From Clostridiales bacterium (GTDB taxonomy: Bacteria > Bacillota > Clostridia > Oscillospirales > Acutalibacteraceae), in NCBI GenBank assembly GCA_019422525.1, contig JAHZDE010000001.1, positions 1 through 64,000 on the forward strand: a DNA stretch of 64,000 bases, read 5' to 3'. Made by a program: the position numbers and the translations under genes. The notes below the pieces were generated by a model. It saw nothing but the letters and a program-made list of their open reading frames with translations, made no database searches and had not been told where the DNA came from. Shown in pieces: positions 26,453 to 35,173 of the stretch; positions within the stretch are counted from its first letter, which is position 1, and each line of letters begins with the position of its first letter.

Positions 26453-27955
26453 ATGCTCCCTACCACCAATGTCTTGCAATATCTTGAGCGCTCCGCTGCC
26501 GCTTCTCCTTCCAATATTGCCGTTGCTGATGAAATGTATGTATGCAGCTATCAAGAACTTCTTGAAGACGCCCGCAAAATTGGAAGCGGACTTTGTCAGC
26601 ATTTTCCTGCCGGCTCACCGGTCCCGGTTTTTATGGAGAAATCTGTCGAAACCTTAAAACTGTTTTTTGGTGCGGTCTATGCCGGCTGCTTTTATGTCCT
26701 CATCAATCCAGAATTTCCGGCCCCTCGAGTACAGGCAATTCTTGAAACCCTGAATGCCCGGAAAATTGTTACCAGTCATGCTTTTTCCGAAAAGCTTTCT
26801 GCAATGGACGGACTGGATGTACTGTTTCTGGAAGACTTGCTGCAAACGCCCGAAGATGCTGCTGCTCTCGACAAAGTTCGGGAAAATGCGCTTGATACCG
26901 ACCCCCTGTATGCCAACTTCACATCCGGCTCTACCGGTGTGCCAAAAGGGGTTGTGGTATGTCATCGCTCTGTTATCGACTTTATCGAACACTTTACCTC
27001 TCTGTTTTCCATTACCCAAGAAGATGTCATTGGAAATCAGGCACCTTTTGACTTCGACGTCTCTGTCAAAGACATCTATTCCGCTATGAAAACCGGTGCA
27101 CGTTTGGAAATCATTCCAAAGCCCCTGTTTTCACAGCCTGCCAAGCTGCTTGATCACCTGTGTGACCGAAACATCACTACCATGATTTGGGCGGTTTCCG
27201 CTTTGTGTCTGGTCACTACCTTCCATGGGCTTGATTATCGGGTACCGGAAACGGTAAATAAGGTACTGTTCAGCGGCGAAGCAATGCCCATGAAGCATTT
27301 GAAGCAATGGATGAGCCATCTCCCGGAAGCGCGTTTTATTAACTTGTATGGCCCTACAGAGATTACATGTAACTGTACTTGGCATGAAGTAGAACGCGGC
27401 AGAGAATATCCTGATGGGTTGCCGATTGGCCGCAGCTTTCCCAATGAGAGAGTATTTCTGCTGGATGAGGAAAATCATTTGGTCACGGCACCCGGTATGC
27501 ATGGTGAAATTTGTGTTACCGGAACTGCTTTAGCACTGGGATATTATAACAACCCCACACAGACCGAAAGCCGATTTGTACAGAATCCTCTGGTAACCGC
27601 CTATCCTCAGCGCATGTACCGTACCGGAGATTTGGGATGGTATAACGAGGAAGGCGAGCTGTTTTTTGCGGGCCGAAAAGACTTCCAGATTAAATATATG
27701 GGACATCGTATTGAACTGGAAGAGATAGAGAGAGCCCTTTCCGGTGTAGAAGGTGTAGAAAGAGCTTGCTGTGTTTTCGATGAGAAAAAAGGCCGTCTGA
27801 CCGCTTACTATGTAGGAGAGATTGAAGGAAAAGATATCCGTCATACCCTTTCTGCAACATTGCCGGTGTTTATGCTTCCAGGCACTTATGTAAAATTGCC
27901 TGAAATGCCTCTGAACAAAAACGGAAAGATTGATAGAAAAAGTCTGCACCGATAA
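26453..27955 (+). CDS. DltA-like amino-acid adenylating ligase with altered pocket
   Basis: The 500-residue adenylation enzyme activates an amino acid with ATP and should load it on the carrier protein encoded downstream. Motifs: TSGSTGVPKG at 157-166, YGPTE at 299-303, RTGD at 390-393, and the A10 Lys492 in NGKIDR. It follows DltA closely (NQAPF near 195, FDVSVKDIY at 201-209 with Asp202 for the amino group). Two pocket differences from Bacillus DltA stand out, compared from memory: Ser274 in LFSGEAMP where Bacillus has the Cys linked to D-Ala choice, and Lys206 where Bacillus has Met. ATG 26453 is chosen for AAGGAT. D-alanine ligase remains possible. Confidence 0.9.
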   Translation: MLPTTNVLQYLERSAAASPSNIAVADEMYVCSYQELLEDARKIGSGLCQHFPAGSPVPVFMEKSVETLKLFFGAVYAGCFYVLINPEFPAPRVQAILETLNARKIVTSHAFSEKLSAMDGLDVLFLEDLLQTPEDAAALDKVRENALDTDPLYANFTSGSTGVPKGVVVCHRSVIDFIEHFTSLFSITQEDVIGNQAPFDFDVSVKDIYSAMKTGARLEIIPKPLFSQPAKLLDHLCDRNITTMIWAVSALCLVTTFHGLDYRVPETVNKVLFSGEAMPMKHLKQWMSHLPEARFINLYGPTEITCNCTWHEVERGREYPDGLPIGRSFPNERVFLLDEENHLVTAPGMHGEICVTGTALALGYYNNPTQTESRFVQNPLVTAYPQRMYRTGDLGWYNEEGELFFAGRKDFQIKYMGHRIELEEIERALSGVEGVERACCVFDEKKGRLTAYYVGEIEGKDIRHTLSATLPVFMLPGTYVKLPEMPLNKNGKIDRKSLHR

Positions 27956-27985
27956 GCGGGCAGCTATAAAAACAGGAGGTGTATG

Positions 27986-29167
27986 ATGGAACTCAGAACG
28001 TTACAGGAAGCCGCATCACAGTATGGTACCCCTACCTATCTGTTTGATTTGGATAAGTTATCCCAGCGTATGGAAACGCTGCGTTTGCTGCTGGGAAACC
28101 GTCCTGCACTCTGCTTTGCCATGAAGGCAAATCCCTTTCTTACAGGCGCCCTGCGAGAGCTTGCCGACCGGTTTGAAGTTTGTTCCCCTGGCGAATATGA
28201 TATTTGCCGAAGATTGCAGATTCCCGAAGAAAAGCTGGTGATTTCCGGCGTTAACAAGTCTCTGGAAGATACCGCTCGAATGATGGACGATTGCCCTAAC
28301 ATGGGACGGTATACGGCGGAATCTCCCGCTCAGTGGGAACTGCTTCACCGGTGCGCGAAAGAGCGGGGAAGAAAAGTGCCGGTGTTGCTTCGCCTTACCA
28401 GTGGTAATCAGTTTGGTATGGAAGAAAGCGATGTCCGCCGCATTGTTTCCCAACGGGACGAATATCCCTTTTTGGAAATTGTGGGGATTCAGCAGTACTC
28501 CGGTACACAAAAGCATTCCACCAAACGGCTTCAGCGCCAGTTGAACAGGCTCGACGAATTGATTTCCTCCCTACACGAAGAATTCGGTTTTGTGACTCAG
28601 GAGCTGGAATATGGACCTGGTTTGCCGGTGTTTTATTTTGCAGATGACGACGATTTTGATGAAGCTGGCTTTCTGAAAGAATTCGGCGCTATGCTTGGGA
28701 ATATGACCTTTGATGGCCATATTACGCTGGAGCTGGGACGCTCTATTGCGGCAGACTGCGGATATTACCTGACAGCGGCCGCAGACTGCAAGACAAACAA
28801 GGGCCAGAATTACGTAATTCTGGACGGCGGCCTGCATCAAATGAACTATTACGGCCAGAGTATGGCCATGAAAATGCCTACGGTATACCGGCTGGAAAAT
28901 CGGGATGGAGAAGAAAAGCCTTGGAATTTGTGCGGTTCTCTCTGTACGGTAAACGACATTCTGGTTAAGCAGCTGCCGGTGGCAGATTTACAGCCGGGAG
29001 ATGTCTTTGTTTTTGAAAAAACAGGAGCTTATTCCGTTACAGAAGGCATGGCACTGTTTTTAAGCCGCGACCTGCCAGCTGTGCTTGCGTGGAGCGAAAA
29101 AGGCGGTTTTCGTGTCTTGCGGGAAAGACAATCGGTCAGCCCGCTGAATACTGCCCTTACTTTTTGA
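27986..29167 (+). CDS. Fold-type III PLP decarboxylase inside the dlt-like operon
   Basis: This 393-residue protein belongs to the diaminopimelate/ornithine decarboxylase-like group, which includes BtrK of butirosin synthesis. The PLP Lys is Lys47 (CFAMKANP), the phosphate and ring sites are GPGL near 210 and ELGR at 249-252, the active Cys is Cys320 in GSLCTVND and GAY lies at 347-349. It is too long and wrongly built at the C terminus for alanine racemase. AGGAGG six bases ahead favours ATG 27986. Standard dlt operons have no such gene. It may decarboxylate a carrier-bound or free acidic amino acid. A true DapDC activity supplying lysine is the main alternative. Confidence 0.88.
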   Translation: MELRTLQEAASQYGTPTYLFDLDKLSQRMETLRLLLGNRPALCFAMKANPFLTGALRELADRFEVCSPGEYDICRRLQIPEEKLVISGVNKSLEDTARMMDDCPNMGRYTAESPAQWELLHRCAKERGRKVPVLLRLTSGNQFGMEESDVRRIVSQRDEYPFLEIVGIQQYSGTQKHSTKRLQRQLNRLDELISSLHEEFGFVTQELEYGPGLPVFYFADDDDFDEAGFLKEFGAMLGNMTFDGHITLELGRSIAADCGYYLTAAADCKTNKGQNYVILDGGLHQMNYYGQSMAMKMPTVYRLENRDGEEKPWNLCGSLCTVNDILVKQLPVADLQPGDVFVFEKTGAYSVTEGMALFLSRDLPAVLAWSEKGGFRVLRERQSVSPLNTALTF

Positions 29168-29272
29168 AAAAGGTTTCTATATAAATTTTGAGTAGCGTTA
29201 TCAATGACAATTTTTATGTTTTGAATCATTTTGCTTTCAAAACAAAATTTAAAAATGAAAGAGGTATTTATC

Positions 29273-29500
29273 ATGGAAAAACTGTTGGAAATCTTGAGAG
29301 AAATTCAGCCCGATGCCGATTATGAGACCTGCACTACACTGGTGACCGACAACTATCTGGACTCCCTTGCCATTTTGTCTCTGGTAGCAGAACTGGAAGA
29401 AGAGTTTGACATTGAAATCCCCACCGTGGAAATTGTACCCGCCAACTTCAATTCCGCTAAGAGCATGTGGGAGATGATTCAGCGTTTGGAGGAAGAATAA
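29273..29500 (+). CDS. DltC-like acyl carrier protein
   Basis: This 75-residue acidic helical protein has the phosphopantetheine site Ser31 in YLDSLAIL, matching the DSL motif of carrier proteins, and the acidic helix II (LVAELEEEFDIEIP). It resembles DltC more than fatty-acid ACP. ATG 29273 is preferred because it has GAAAGAGG upstream and gives the normal length. The stop codon is immediately followed by the MBOAT start. It should carry the amino acid, or its decarboxylated form, to the membrane. Confidence 0.9.
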   Translation: MEKLLEILREIQPDADYETCTTLVTDNYLDSLAILSLVAELEEEFDIEIPTVEIVPANFNSAKSMWEMIQRLEEE

Positions 29501-31081
29501 ATGACATACCAGGAGCCGCTCTTCCTGCTTTTATTTCTGCCGGTGGTACTGCTGGTCTATCACCTGATGCCGCAGAAACACCGGTGGAAAGTCCTTCTGG
29601 CAGCCAGTTATTTCTTTTTCTGGACGATCAGCGGGAAAATGTTGATTTTTCTGCTGCTGTCCACCTTTTCTATTCACCATTTCGGGCTGTGGCTTGACAC
29701 TGTTCGACAAGATGAAGATGTAATGATTAAAGCCGCAGAGAAACCCGAGCGTAAAGCGCTGCGTGAAAAGAAAAAACATCGGATGCGCCGCGTTTTGGCC
29801 TTGGGTATCGTTTTGCATATCGGATTACTTCTATGTCTGAAGTATATCAACTTCTTTGGAACCAATGTCAACCTTTTACTGGGTGCACTGGGAGGTCCCG
29901 AACTGTTCCCCACCTTCCACTGGGTTCTGCCTATTGGAATTTCTTTCTATACCATGCAGGCAGTTTCTTATTTGGTAGATGTTTACCGCGGAACTGCTCC
30001 GGCCGACCGCAGCTTAGGAAGGCTGGCTTTGTACATGTCATTTTTCCCGCAGTTGATGGAAGGCCCCATTTGCCGCTACTCTGAAACTGCTGAAGCACTG
30101 TATGAAGGCAGACCTATCCTGTATGCGAATTTGACATCCGGCGCACAGCGCATACTCTATGGCCTTTTCAAAAAAATGGTCATTGCTGACCGGCTGAATC
30201 TGGGCGTCAATACCATTTTTGATAAATATCCCATGCATGGCGGCGGTGTCATTTTCTTGGGAATGATTGCCTATACCTGTCAGTTGTATATGGATTTCTC
30301 CGGTATTATGGATATGGTCATGGGTATGGGTGAAATTTTTGGCGTAAAAATGCCCGAAAACTTTCGCCGCCCATTTTTCTCCAAGAGCATTTCGGAATTC
30401 TGGACCCGGTGGCACATTACCCTGGGCGCTTGGTTCCGGGATTACATCTACTATCCCCTGTCTCTTTCCGGTCCGCTGAAAAAGTTGACCACCAATGGCA
30501 GAAAACATCTTGGCAATCACTTTGGCCCCCTCATGTCCGGCAGCATTGCCCTGTTTTGTGTTTGGTTTTGTAATGGCCTGTGGCATGGCGCCGCATGGAG
30601 CTATCTGTTTTTTGGTATGTACCATTTTGGCCTTATTCTGCTGGCCAATCTTACCGAGCCTTTTACCCGCAAAGTACTGGAATTTTTGCATATTCCCCGT
30701 GAAAGCTTTGGATACCGGTTGTTCCGTATTGTAAGAACAGGCCTTTTGGTATGCGTAGGCGAACTGTTTTTCCGGGCCAACGGTTTGAGGGCTGGACTGC
30801 GTATGTTCCGCACAATGGTAACGGATTTTTCCATTCCCTCTCTGCAGGAACTTCGGGTAGGACTTGACCGTTTTGACCTGCTGATTTTGGTGGTATCTGT
30901 TTTGTTGGTACTGATTATCAGTATTTTGCAGGAAAACAATATTCCTCTGCGCAAAACCATTTCTAAAAAACCGGTGGTTTTGCGGTGGGCTATTTATTAT
31001 ACGGCCATTTTGGCAATTATCCTATTTGGTGCATATGGTGTAGGATATGTGCCTGTGGAACCCATGTATGCTGGATTTTAG
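29501..31081 (+). CDS. MBOAT-family acyltransferase (DltB-like)
   Basis: The 526-residue polytopic membrane protein is an MBOAT. The two invariant histidines are His305 (WHITLGAWFRDYIYYPL) and His362 (NGLWHGAAW), as in DltB and AlgI. It should accept the acyl group from the carrier protein on the inner face and move it across the membrane toward a polymer. It is longer than typical DltB (about 400), with a charged insert near 70-100 (RKALREKKKHRMRR). It is joined directly to the carrier-protein gene. Confidence 0.93.
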   Translation: MTYQEPLFLLLFLPVVLLVYHLMPQKHRWKVLLAASYFFFWTISGKMLIFLLLSTFSIHHFGLWLDTVRQDEDVMIKAAEKPERKALREKKKHRMRRVLALGIVLHIGLLLCLKYINFFGTNVNLLLGALGGPELFPTFHWVLPIGISFYTMQAVSYLVDVYRGTAPADRSLGRLALYMSFFPQLMEGPICRYSETAEALYEGRPILYANLTSGAQRILYGLFKKMVIADRLNLGVNTIFDKYPMHGGGVIFLGMIAYTCQLYMDFSGIMDMVMGMGEIFGVKMPENFRRPFFSKSISEFWTRWHITLGAWFRDYIYYPLSLSGPLKKLTTNGRKHLGNHFGPLMSGSIALFCVWFCNGLWHGAAWSYLFFGMYHFGLILLANLTEPFTRKVLEFLHIPRESFGYRLFRIVRTGLLVCVGELFFRANGLRAGLRMFRTMVTDFSIPSLQELRVGLDRFDLLILVVSVLLVLIISILQENNIPLRKTISKKPVVLRWAIYYTAILAIILFGAYGVGYVPVEPMYAGF

Positions 31082-31093
31082 GAGGTGGCTGCT

Positions 31094-32068
31094 TTGAAAA
31101 AATATAAAAACCTGCTGTGCAGCCTGCTCTTTCTCGCGATTCTTTTCGGATTACTCACAGCCGGATCTTGGCTGGTAGAGCCTAAAAATAATGAGAAAGC
31201 CAGTGGCATGCGCAATGCCCAAGCTACCGGCTTTCTGACGGAGCGCGAAAACTCTTTGGATTATTTGGTAATTGGCGACAGCGAAACCTATTCTTCTATG
31301 AGCCCCATGCAATTATGGGAAGATTATGGATATACCGGATATATTTGCGGTACACCTGGTCAGCATATTGAAGATACCTTGGCCTATTTAAAGGCGTTTT
31401 GTCAAGTACAGACACCGAAACTGGTAATCTTTGAAGCCAATGCATTATATCGCTCCTCCGGTTTTCAGGATGATGTTTCCCGGATTGCATCTCGGACTAT
31501 TGAAAAAGCACTGCCGATTTTTGAATATCACGACCGGTGGAAAAGCCTGTCAATATCCGACATCGGGCAAGTCAACTATACATGGCGAAACTATCTGAAA
31601 GGCTTTGTCCCCACTTGGAAATCCAAACCTTGGACGGGTGGAAATGGATATATGCTAAAAACCGATAAGAAAAAAGAAATTCAGGAAGTCAACCAATACT
31701 ATTTCGGACAAATTGTGTCGTTTTGTCAGGAACGAAACATTCCCCTGTTAGTCGTAAATGTTCCCGCTCCGGTAAACTGGAACTATCAGAAGCACAACGG
31801 CGTAAAAAGTCTGACGAAATCCTATGATGTTCCCTATTATGACATGAACCTTCGAGTTGAAAAGATGAATATTGATTGGCAGGGTGATTCCCGGGATGGC
31901 GGCGACCACATGAATATATATGGCGCCCAAAAGGTAACTTATTTTCTGGGAAAATATCTTGCAAAGCACTATGATTTACCGGACCATCGTGGCGATCCTG
32001 CCTATAATAGTTGGAATCAGGATTTTGAAAAGTACCAGAAAACTGTGGAAGATAAAAGGACCTCTTGA
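31094..32068 (+). CDS. DltD/AlgJ-like SGNH acyltransferase partner
   Basis: The protein has about 324 residues. It has one N-terminal membrane anchor (about 7-27) and an extracytoplasmic SGNH-type domain: nucleophile Ser63 in VIGDSETY, and the C-terminal Asp/His in GGDHMNIYG (Asp271, His272). It should complete the transfer of the acyl group to the outside polymer, as DltD does. The start is TTG 31094 with AGGAGG eight bases upstream. The earlier in-frame GTG overlaps that site. It is the last gene of the operon. Confidence 0.85.
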   Translation: MKKYKNLLCSLLFLAILFGLLTAGSWLVEPKNNEKASGMRNAQATGFLTERENSLDYLVIGDSETYSSMSPMQLWEDYGYTGYICGTPGQHIEDTLAYLKAFCQVQTPKLVIFEANALYRSSGFQDDVSRIASRTIEKALPIFEYHDRWKSLSISDIGQVNYTWRNYLKGFVPTWKSKPWTGGNGYMLKTDKKKEIQEVNQYYFGQIVSFCQERNIPLLVVNVPAPVNWNYQKHNGVKSLTKSYDVPYYDMNLRVEKMNIDWQGDSRDGGDHMNIYGAQKVTYFLGKYLAKHYDLPDHRGDPAYNSWNQDFEKYQKTVEDKRTS

Positions 32069-32078
32069 TTAGAAAACA

Positions 32079-32108
32079 GGCTCCATTCAGAAATGAATGG
32101 AGCCCTTT
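32079..32108 (+). terminator. Terminator of the dlt-like operon
   Basis: GGCTCCATTC (32079-32088) pairs with GAATGGAGCC (32095-32104), followed by CTTTTC. It lies between convergent genes. Confidence 0.82.
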
Positions 32109-32109
32109 T

Positions 32110-32802
32110 CTATGATTTCTTTTTAGTATTTTTACGCAGTATATGTTTTGTTTTTTTCATGTTTTCATGAATACTTTTAGTTTGTACTGTCTTTATAATC
32201 ATATTAGCGGAAAACATTGTGCAGAATAAAGTGGCAACTATTAACGGAATTATATTCTCTACATTCAAACAACCTAAAATGAAAACCGTATCTAGTATGA
32301 TACCGTAAAATATAGCGGATAGCAGATGTACCCGGCGAAAACGAGTAATCAATTCTTGGGGCATAGGAACTTTTTCCATTTTCAATTCTCGGATATTATC
32401 TGATTTTTGACAATAAAAATCCAGGCTGCTGCCCACATTTCTGTTTATGTCCTCTCTTTCCTGGACGCAAAGACGGGTTGTCAGGTGAGCAGTTTCTTGT
32501 TTTTCTTTTAAATAGAAGGAGACTCTTGTACTGGAAAAAGAATCATCATAGCCTAAATGCCAACAAGAAAGAAATTTTATATGCCAAGCATAAAAAAACG
32601 GATTTAAAACTTGAAAATAACACAATGGGGTATCATACCAGCTTTTAGTGGTAACCGTTAGCACATGAGGTCCAGCGGGCAAAGACAGAGCAGCGATTTC
32701 TTTTTCCAAACTCTCTTTTTGAGTGAGACATGTCTGACCATTTAGTGTATACCGAACACGAACTGTTTTCGGATGGCTGCATGTGAACAAAACCGGCACC
32801 AT
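32110..32802 (-). CDS. Unrecognised protein with two C-terminal membrane helices
   Basis: This 230-residue protein has a soluble beta-rich N-terminal half (VRVRYTLNGQTCL, LPAGPHVLTVTT) that resembles small domains binding or sensing outside a known family, and two hydrophobic segments near 160-205 followed by a very basic tail (KHILRKNTKKKS). ATG 32802 has an ideal GGAGG seven bases upstream. The 17 extra codons back to 32853 lack a good site. It converges with the dlt-like operon. I do not recognise a function. Confidence 0.72.
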   Translation of the reverse strand: MVPVLFTCSHPKTVRVRYTLNGQTCLTQKESLEKEIAALSLPAGPHVLTVTTKSWYDTPLCYFQVLNPFFYAWHIKFLSCWHLGYDDSFSSTRVSFYLKEKQETAHLTTRLCVQEREDINRNVGSSLDFYCQKSDNIRELKMEKVPMPQELITRFRRVHLLSAIFYGIILDTVFILGCLNVENIIPLIVATLFCTMFSANMIIKTVQTKSIHENMKKTKHILRKNTKKKS

Positions 32803-32895
32803 AGGAATACCTCCATTCCATTTTAGGCTCTGTTTCTGTTTCAATAATACCATACAAAAAATCCCTTTACAACGAGAAAAAGAATCAAAAACATA

Positions 32896-32924
32896 TTGAC
32901 AATTATCGATATGTATAGTATAAT
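32896..32924 (+). promoter_or_regulatory. Consensus promoter of the ars operon with operator-like palindrome
   Basis: TTGACA (32896-32901) and TATAAT (32919-32924) are separated by exactly 17 bases. The spacer contains the palindrome TATCGATA, well placed for ArsR binding. Confidence 0.88.
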
Positions 32925-32957
32925 CCCTTTGAAGTCTATGGACAGGAGGCGAAATTC

Positions 32958-33275
32958 GTGGAATTGGACTGTCAAAAAGCCGCTGCCATTTTTAAGGCTC
33001 TTGGCGACGAAAATCGCATACACATTTTACAACTGCTTCAATCCGGCGAAAAATGTGCCTGCCGGTTGCTGGAAGAACTTCCTGTTTCTCAGCCCACTCT
33101 CTCCCACCATATGAAAATATTGTGCGATTGTGGAATCGTTTCGGGCCGTAAGGAAGGAAAATGGATGCACTATTCTATTTCTAAAGAAGGCGGCACTTAT
33201 GCCCTTCAGTATTTAGAGACACTGATTATCCTCCCCGAGACATCTGAGTCAAAAATGCCGTGCTGCAACTCCTGA
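32958..33275 (+). CDS. arsR: ArsR-family metalloid-responsive repressor
   Basis: This 105-residue winged-helix repressor has the ArsR/SmtB fold (FKALGDENRIHILQLL, the recognition helix VSQPTLSHHMKIL, and the wing SGRKEGKWMHY). The pair in KCACRLL corresponds to the ELCVCDL As(III) site, and a CC near the C terminus may add ligands. It heads an operon with a permease, a thioredoxin-like protein and an arsenate reductase, so arsenite or a methylated arsenical is the likely inducer. Confidence 0.92.
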   Translation: MELDCQKAAAIFKALGDENRIHILQLLQSGEKCACRLLEELPVSQPTLSHHMKILCDCGIVSGRKEGKWMHYSISKEGGTYALQYLETLIILPETSESKMPCCNS

Positions 33276-33359
33276 TATTTTTGGTATGCAGTACGGCTGT
33301 TATTTGGCATATCATATTGATATATTTAAATATAATAATCTGATAAGGAGAGTGAAACC

Positions 33360-34379
33360 ATGGAAATGCTGGAAACTCTGTGGAATTTTCTGCAAAATGA
33401 GATTTTAGGCATGGGGTGGCTCAATCGGCTGATTGGAAATCTGCTGACGAATCTGGGACTGGATGTGGAAACCCCTATAGGAGGCAGTATTCATTTCTTT
33501 TTCTATGATATGATAAAGATTATGATACTGCTGGGCGTCCTGATTTTCATAATTTCCTACATTCAAAGCTATTTTCCGCCGGAAAGGACCAGAAAAATTC
33601 TGGGGCGATTTCACGGCATCTGGGCGAATACCCTTGCGGCCCTGTTAGGCACGGTAACGCCATTTTGCTCCTGCTCCTCTATTCCGCTGTTTATTGGCTT
33701 TACCAGTGCAGGGTTGCCGCTGGGGGTTACATTTTCTTTTTTGATTTCGTCCCCTATGGTAGATTTAGGCTCTCTGGTTCTTCTCATGAGCATTTTCGGA
33801 TGGAAAATTGCGATTGTCTATGTGGTAGTGGGTCTGTTGATTGCCATTGCAGGCGGCACGTTGATAGAATCTCTCTCCCTGGAAAATCAGGTGGAAGAAT
33901 TTATTCGTCAGGGAACTGTTGGGGCAGCAACTCCACAGGAAACACTGCGTCCTGGTGACCGCGCAAAATATGCTTGGGAGCAGGTCGTTTCTACTGCAAA
34001 AAAGGTATTCCCCTATGTAATCGTTGGTGTGGGAATTGGCGCTGTGATTCATAATTGGATTCCGGAAGAGTGGGTGGTAACTGCACTGGGAAATCGTAAT
34101 CCCTTTGGCGTTATGATTGCTGTCTTGGTAGGAGTTCCTATGTACGCAGATATTTTTGGAACGATTCCGATTGCCGAAGCTCTATTGGGAAAAGGCGCCC
34201 TATTGGGTGTGGTTCTTTCCTTTATGATGGCAGTGACAACGCTTTCTCTCCCTTCTATTATTATGCTGAGAAAAGCTGTAAAGCCTAAGCTTTTAGGAAT
34301 ATTCATTGGAATCTGTGTCATTGGGATTATTCTGGTAGGATATTTTTTCAATGCATTTCAGTTTCTTCTTTTATCATAA
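33360..34379 (+). CDS. Permease of the DUF318/ArsP type
   Basis: The 339-residue membrane protein has about eight to ten helices and the family motif TPFCSCSSIPLFIGF near 100, characteristic of the SO_0444/ArsP permease family. ArsP members export trivalent methylated arsenicals. Others in the family act in arsenite efflux together with a thioredoxin-like partner. The arsR before it and arsC after it support an arsenic role. An A/T-rich gap before it (GATATATTTAAATATAAT near 33320-33337) could hold a second operator. Confidence 0.88.
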   Translation: MEMLETLWNFLQNEILGMGWLNRLIGNLLTNLGLDVETPIGGSIHFFFYDMIKIMILLGVLIFIISYIQSYFPPERTRKILGRFHGIWANTLAALLGTVTPFCSCSSIPLFIGFTSAGLPLGVTFSFLISSPMVDLGSLVLLMSIFGWKIAIVYVVVGLLIAIAGGTLIESLSLENQVEEFIRQGTVGAATPQETLRPGDRAKYAWEQVVSTAKKVFPYVIVGVGIGAVIHNWIPEEWVVTALGNRNPFGVMIAVLVGVPMYADIFGTIPIAEALLGKGALLGVVLSFMMAVTTLSLPSIIMLRKAVKPKLLGIFIGICVIGIILVGYFFNAFQFLLLS

Positions 34380-34410
34380 TCGACAATCATAAAAATGGAG
34401 GTATATTCTT

Positions 34411-34758
34411 ATGGCATTATTTCAATTTGGAAAAAAGAAAGAGGACAATAACTGTGGGTGCTGCTCTTGCGGGTGCCAAAGTTCCCAAACAAAACCTGTT
34501 GCGCAATCTGGAAACATCAATATCAAGGTTTTGGGGTCGGGATGTAAAAACTGCCACGCGCTACTGGTAAACACGCAGACTGCGGTTAGCAATCTGGGAC
34601 TTTCTGTCGAAGTGGAGTATATTACAGACATGGAAAAAATTATGCTTTACGGCGTTATGCATATGCCGGCTTTAGTAGTAAACGACCAGGTAGTCTCCAT
34701 GGGACGGGTGCTGAAACCTGCTGATGTGGAACAGATTTTGCACCAGATGGGTTTTTGA
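34411..34758 (+). CDS. Small thioredoxin-like protein with N-terminal Cys cluster
   Basis: This 115-residue protein has a redox-active CxxC (GSGCKNCHAL) and the TM0996/MTH895 small-thioredoxin fold (cis-Pro region MHMPALVVND). The first 25 residues contain five Cys in a tight run (NCGCCSCGCQ), like a metal-binding tail. It is commonly encoded next to DUF318 permeases and may deliver the arsenical or reduce the permease. It could also be the electron donor for ArsC, whose gene follows 20 bases later. Confidence 0.87.
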   Translation: MALFQFGKKKEDNNCGCCSCGCQSSQTKPVAQSGNINIKVLGSGCKNCHALLVNTQTAVSNLGLSVEVEYITDMEKIMLYGVMHMPALVVNDQVVSMGRVLKPADVEQILHQMGF

Positions 34759-34778
34759 TGGAGAAAGGAAACGGGGAT

Positions 34779-35156
34779 ATGAAACCGAAAATCGCCTTTA
34801 TTTGTGTTCACAATTCCTGCCGCAGTCAAATAGCCGAAGCACTTGGAAAAAAGTTTGCCGGTGACCGGTTTGACTTTTACTCTGCTGGCACCGAAACCAA
34901 ACCGGAAATTAACCCAGATGCGGTACGGCTGGTTCATAAGCTGTATGGAATTGATATGACAAAAACACAGTACAGCAAAACCATTTCCCAAATTCCCGCA
35001 CCGGATCGGGCCATTTCTATGGGGTGCGGCGTGACCTGTCCCTGGATTGGCCGTGAGTTTGATGAAAACTGGGGACTTCCAGATCCCACTGGCCAAAGTG
35101 ATGAGGTCTTTCTCTCCGTTATCCGTCAAATTGAAGACCATATCCGGCATCTGTAA
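34779..35156 (+). CDS. arsC: Arsenate reductase, low-molecular-weight phosphatase type
   Basis: The 125-residue enzyme has the CX5R catalytic loop (FICVHNSCRSQIAEA) and the later Cys pair in GCGVTCPW that relays electrons in the thioredoxin-coupled ArsC family. It reduces As(V) to As(III) for export. ATG 34779 is taken because AAAGGA is nine bases upstream. Earlier in-frame codons overlap the previous gene. It ends the ars operon before a terminator. Confidence 0.93.
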   Translation: MKPKIAFICVHNSCRSQIAEALGKKFAGDRFDFYSAGTETKPEINPDAVRLVHKLYGIDMTKTQYSKTISQIPAPDRAISMGCGVTCPWIGREFDENWGLPDPTGQSDEVFLSVIRQIEDHIRHL

Positions 35157-35173
35157 AAACACATTTTCTATCT

